Shown in pieces: positions 61,801 to 64,000 of a stretch of DNA of 64,000 nucleotides. The position numbers and the translations under genes were made by a program. Under the pieces are notes generated by a model. That model saw nothing but the letters and a program-made list of their open reading frames with translations, made no database searches and had not been told where the DNA came from. Each line of letters starts with the position of its first letter. Position 1 is the stretch's first letter. Source of the DNA: Vanilla planifolia (Eukaryota > Streptophyta > Magnoliopsida > Asparagales > Orchidaceae); the NCBI GenBank assembly GCA_023846275.1, contig CM043875.1, forward strand, positions 1,361,569-1,425,568, written 5' to 3'.

Positions 61801-62370
61801 TTAAATGTTTGGAAGAATTTTTTTTTTTTAAATTTGTAAAGTTTTTTTTCATATTTTTTCATAAGTATTTCAGTAAAAAGTGGTTGGTTAATAGTTTATG
61901 TTTCAGATTGTAAATATAACATTTAAGAAAAATATTAGACATATTTGGTGAGAAATTTTTTAAAAAAAAAAACTATTGTTGAATTTTATTTATACTTTAT
62001 GTACTTTTTCATGAATAATTTAACAAAAATAGAGGGATAATAATTTATGTTTGAGATTGTAAACAAGCATCAAGAAAAAAAGAGACATTTGGTGAGAAAG
62101 TTTTTTTAAACTATTGTTGATTTTTGTCCATATTTTTTATGTAATTTTTATCAAATATTTTAACAAAAATGGATGGATAATAGTTTATGTTTGAGATTGT
62201 AAATATAACCTTTAAGAAAAAAATAGACATATTTTGTGAGAAAAGTTTGGTTAAAGTATTGTTGAATTTTCTTTTTCATAGTTTATGTATTTTTTAAAAT
62301 ATTATATTAAAAAATTGAGGCATGATAGTTTACATTTGATGAAAAAAAAATTGAGACATATTTGGCGAGT
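61800..62370. repeat. Imperfect tandem array, unit about 140-150 bp, about four units
   Basis: The motif atagtttatgtttgagattg recurs at about 61,891, 62,040, 62,180 and, diverged, 62,325. Each copy is followed by gacatatttggtgagaaa-like sequence. The spacings are 149, 140 and 145. Confidence 0.8.
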
Positions 62371-64000
62371 ATCTTGCTCATTGATTTCGATATTGACATG
62401 CAGTTAAGTGATTTCATATTTATGGCTTTAGCATTCATGATCGAGACCTTCATCTTTGATTCGAAGGCTAAGATATTTGATGTCACATGTTTATATTTTT
62501 TTTTCTCTTTGACAAATGTTTGCAATTAATGATACATTTTAAAATCTTTTTATGTGATAAATATTTAAATATACTTGACAAAAAAATACTCTTAACCATT
62601 TATAATGTATATCATTATTATGCTTTTTTAATTTGTAGACTAGTTTCCCATTAACTTGTGGGTTTAATCTCGATTTGTGGTCAAACTGAATAATTTTTTG
62701 ATATCTTTCACATGTGTTGGGACATTTTAGACTAATGTTTAACATCTTGATGTACTTGTTCCTATTCATACTCTCACACAAATATGTCACTCATACCAAA
62801 ATTAATATGATAACATAAGATTGAGATGTTTGATGTTCAAAGAGTTTTGGACTGACAAATTTGTACAATATGATTACCTATCGAACAATAAGTTTTGAAG
62901 GCACTCATGAGTAAATGTAAGATGCCAAAACATGGGTGAGATAATGATATTGTTGAGAAAGAGTTTTTGTTATTTCATGTTTTTTGATATGTGACATATT
63001 GACTAAAGCTCTAAAGAAAACTAATGCTCAAGTGTTATGACTCATGTTAGAATTTTCATTTCTTACTCAAAGCATCTTAAAACAATTCATGTGAAGCAAA
63101 ACTATTATTTTTTTTTACTTATGGCTAATGATACGACTACTAAGCTTTTTAATTTCATCACTAAAAATATGAAGAATCTAAATTGGAAAATATAATATTG
63201 GTTTCTTGATTTATGATTTTTGTGCTCCTATGTTCATCTTTCATAAGAATTTTTTAGGCTCTATATTATGCATTTGATTAGTTATATGTTTATGAGAAAT
63301 TAAAATTTTATTTTTGTTAAATGTGATTCTAAGCTCAAGAATTAATGAGGAAAGGAACTAGTTATGAAAGGTATCCACTATGACATATTGTAATACTTAT
63401 ATAATAAAAGCAAAGCCCATAGGGGATGCAAGTAAATAACACACTTTAATTGTAAGAAGAAAGAATAAATCAAAAGATATTATTGATCATGAAATTTATC
63501 TAATTACAAGTCAAAGACAACTAAGTGAAGTTAGCAAATGTAAGTGTTGAAAAAAAAAACTCTTTTCAAATTTAGATCATATATCATTTTTTTGATTATT
63601 ACATGTATGGTCTAAAAGGTTGACATATATTTTTCTTATAATTATAAGTTAATTATAAGATAAAAAAATTTATTCTAATATGAAATTATAGAATACAAGC
63701 TATTTTACTATATTTAATTTTTTAAATATAAATGTTTTATGAATATACTTATGTTGTTGAGTTTAATGTTAGCTATTTCATTAAAATTAAAGATATTTTG
63801 ATATTTAAATAACTTTTTGAAAGATTTGAAAATGATAGAAAACCATTAGCAACAAACGTTTTTATAAAAATTGGTTCATAATTTATTGATGTATTTTGTA
63901 ACAAAAATGTGAACATTACAATTTGAATTAAAATTGAGATTTTTAATAGTAAGATAATAAGATTTTTTAAGAGAACATAATTCATTTGGTAAGTAGGTTT
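62370..64000. other. AT-rich intergenic region to the window end
   Basis: No gene or named element is recognised. The open frames are short, AT-driven and without motifs. Confidence 0.5.

Overview
The window is nuclear DNA of a flowering plant. One gene has GT-AG introns of up to 5.7 kb, there is a cluster of intronless auxin-response genes, and most of the rest is decayed plant retrotransposon sequence in AT-rich DNA. The GC-rich third codon positions of the small genes and of the first exon of the large gene suggest a monocot, but the species cannot be fixed from sequence alone.

Region 1 (about 1.5-21.6 kb, + strand): one complete gene for a large ARF guanine-nucleotide exchange factor of the BIG type (closest to the Arabidopsis BIG2/BIG3 group). 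I reconstruct 11 exons and about 1,785 residues, with DCB, HUS, Sec7 and HDS regions. The reading frame is intact throughout, yet the catalytic glutamate of the Sec7 'glutamic finger' reads as valine, with two further changes in the same motif. Introns 1 and 6 are about 5 kb each and hold decayed coding debris, including a gypsy-type aspartic protease remnant.

Region 2 (about 22.5-36.8 kb): a transposon graveyard. It holds a degenerate Ty1/copia element with both diverged LTRs (about 22.57-27.6 kb, +), a decayed FAR1/FHY3-like (MULE-type) transposase remnant (29.7-30.7 kb, -), a DUF4283 gag-like retroelement remnant (35.3-36.0 kb, -), and several kb in which nothing is recognised.

Region 3 (about 36.8-58.3 kb): an array of five intact SAUR genes, all on the - strand and all 103 codons, spaced roughly 4-5.5 kb apart. 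Each has a TATA-like box exactly 85-86 bp before the start codon. The outer two copies are nearly identical to each other, and copies 3 and 4 sit in a 4.5-kb direct tandem duplication. Fragments of Ty3/gypsy pol (protease, RT, RNase H, integrase, chromodomain) lie between the genes, all on the + strand, and were amplified with the genes. A roughly 300-bp AT-rich repeat derived from the SAUR 5' flank occurs about ten times, half of them without an adjacent gene.

Region 4 (about 58.3-64 kb): AT-rich intergenic DNA with a short tandem repeat near 61.8-62.4 kb and no recognisable gene.

The two gene families may meet in biology, since BIG ARF-GEFs act in post-Golgi traffic needed for auxin transport and growth, and SAURs act in auxin-induced cell expansion. 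Nothing in the sequence shows a functional link, and their adjacency may be chance.
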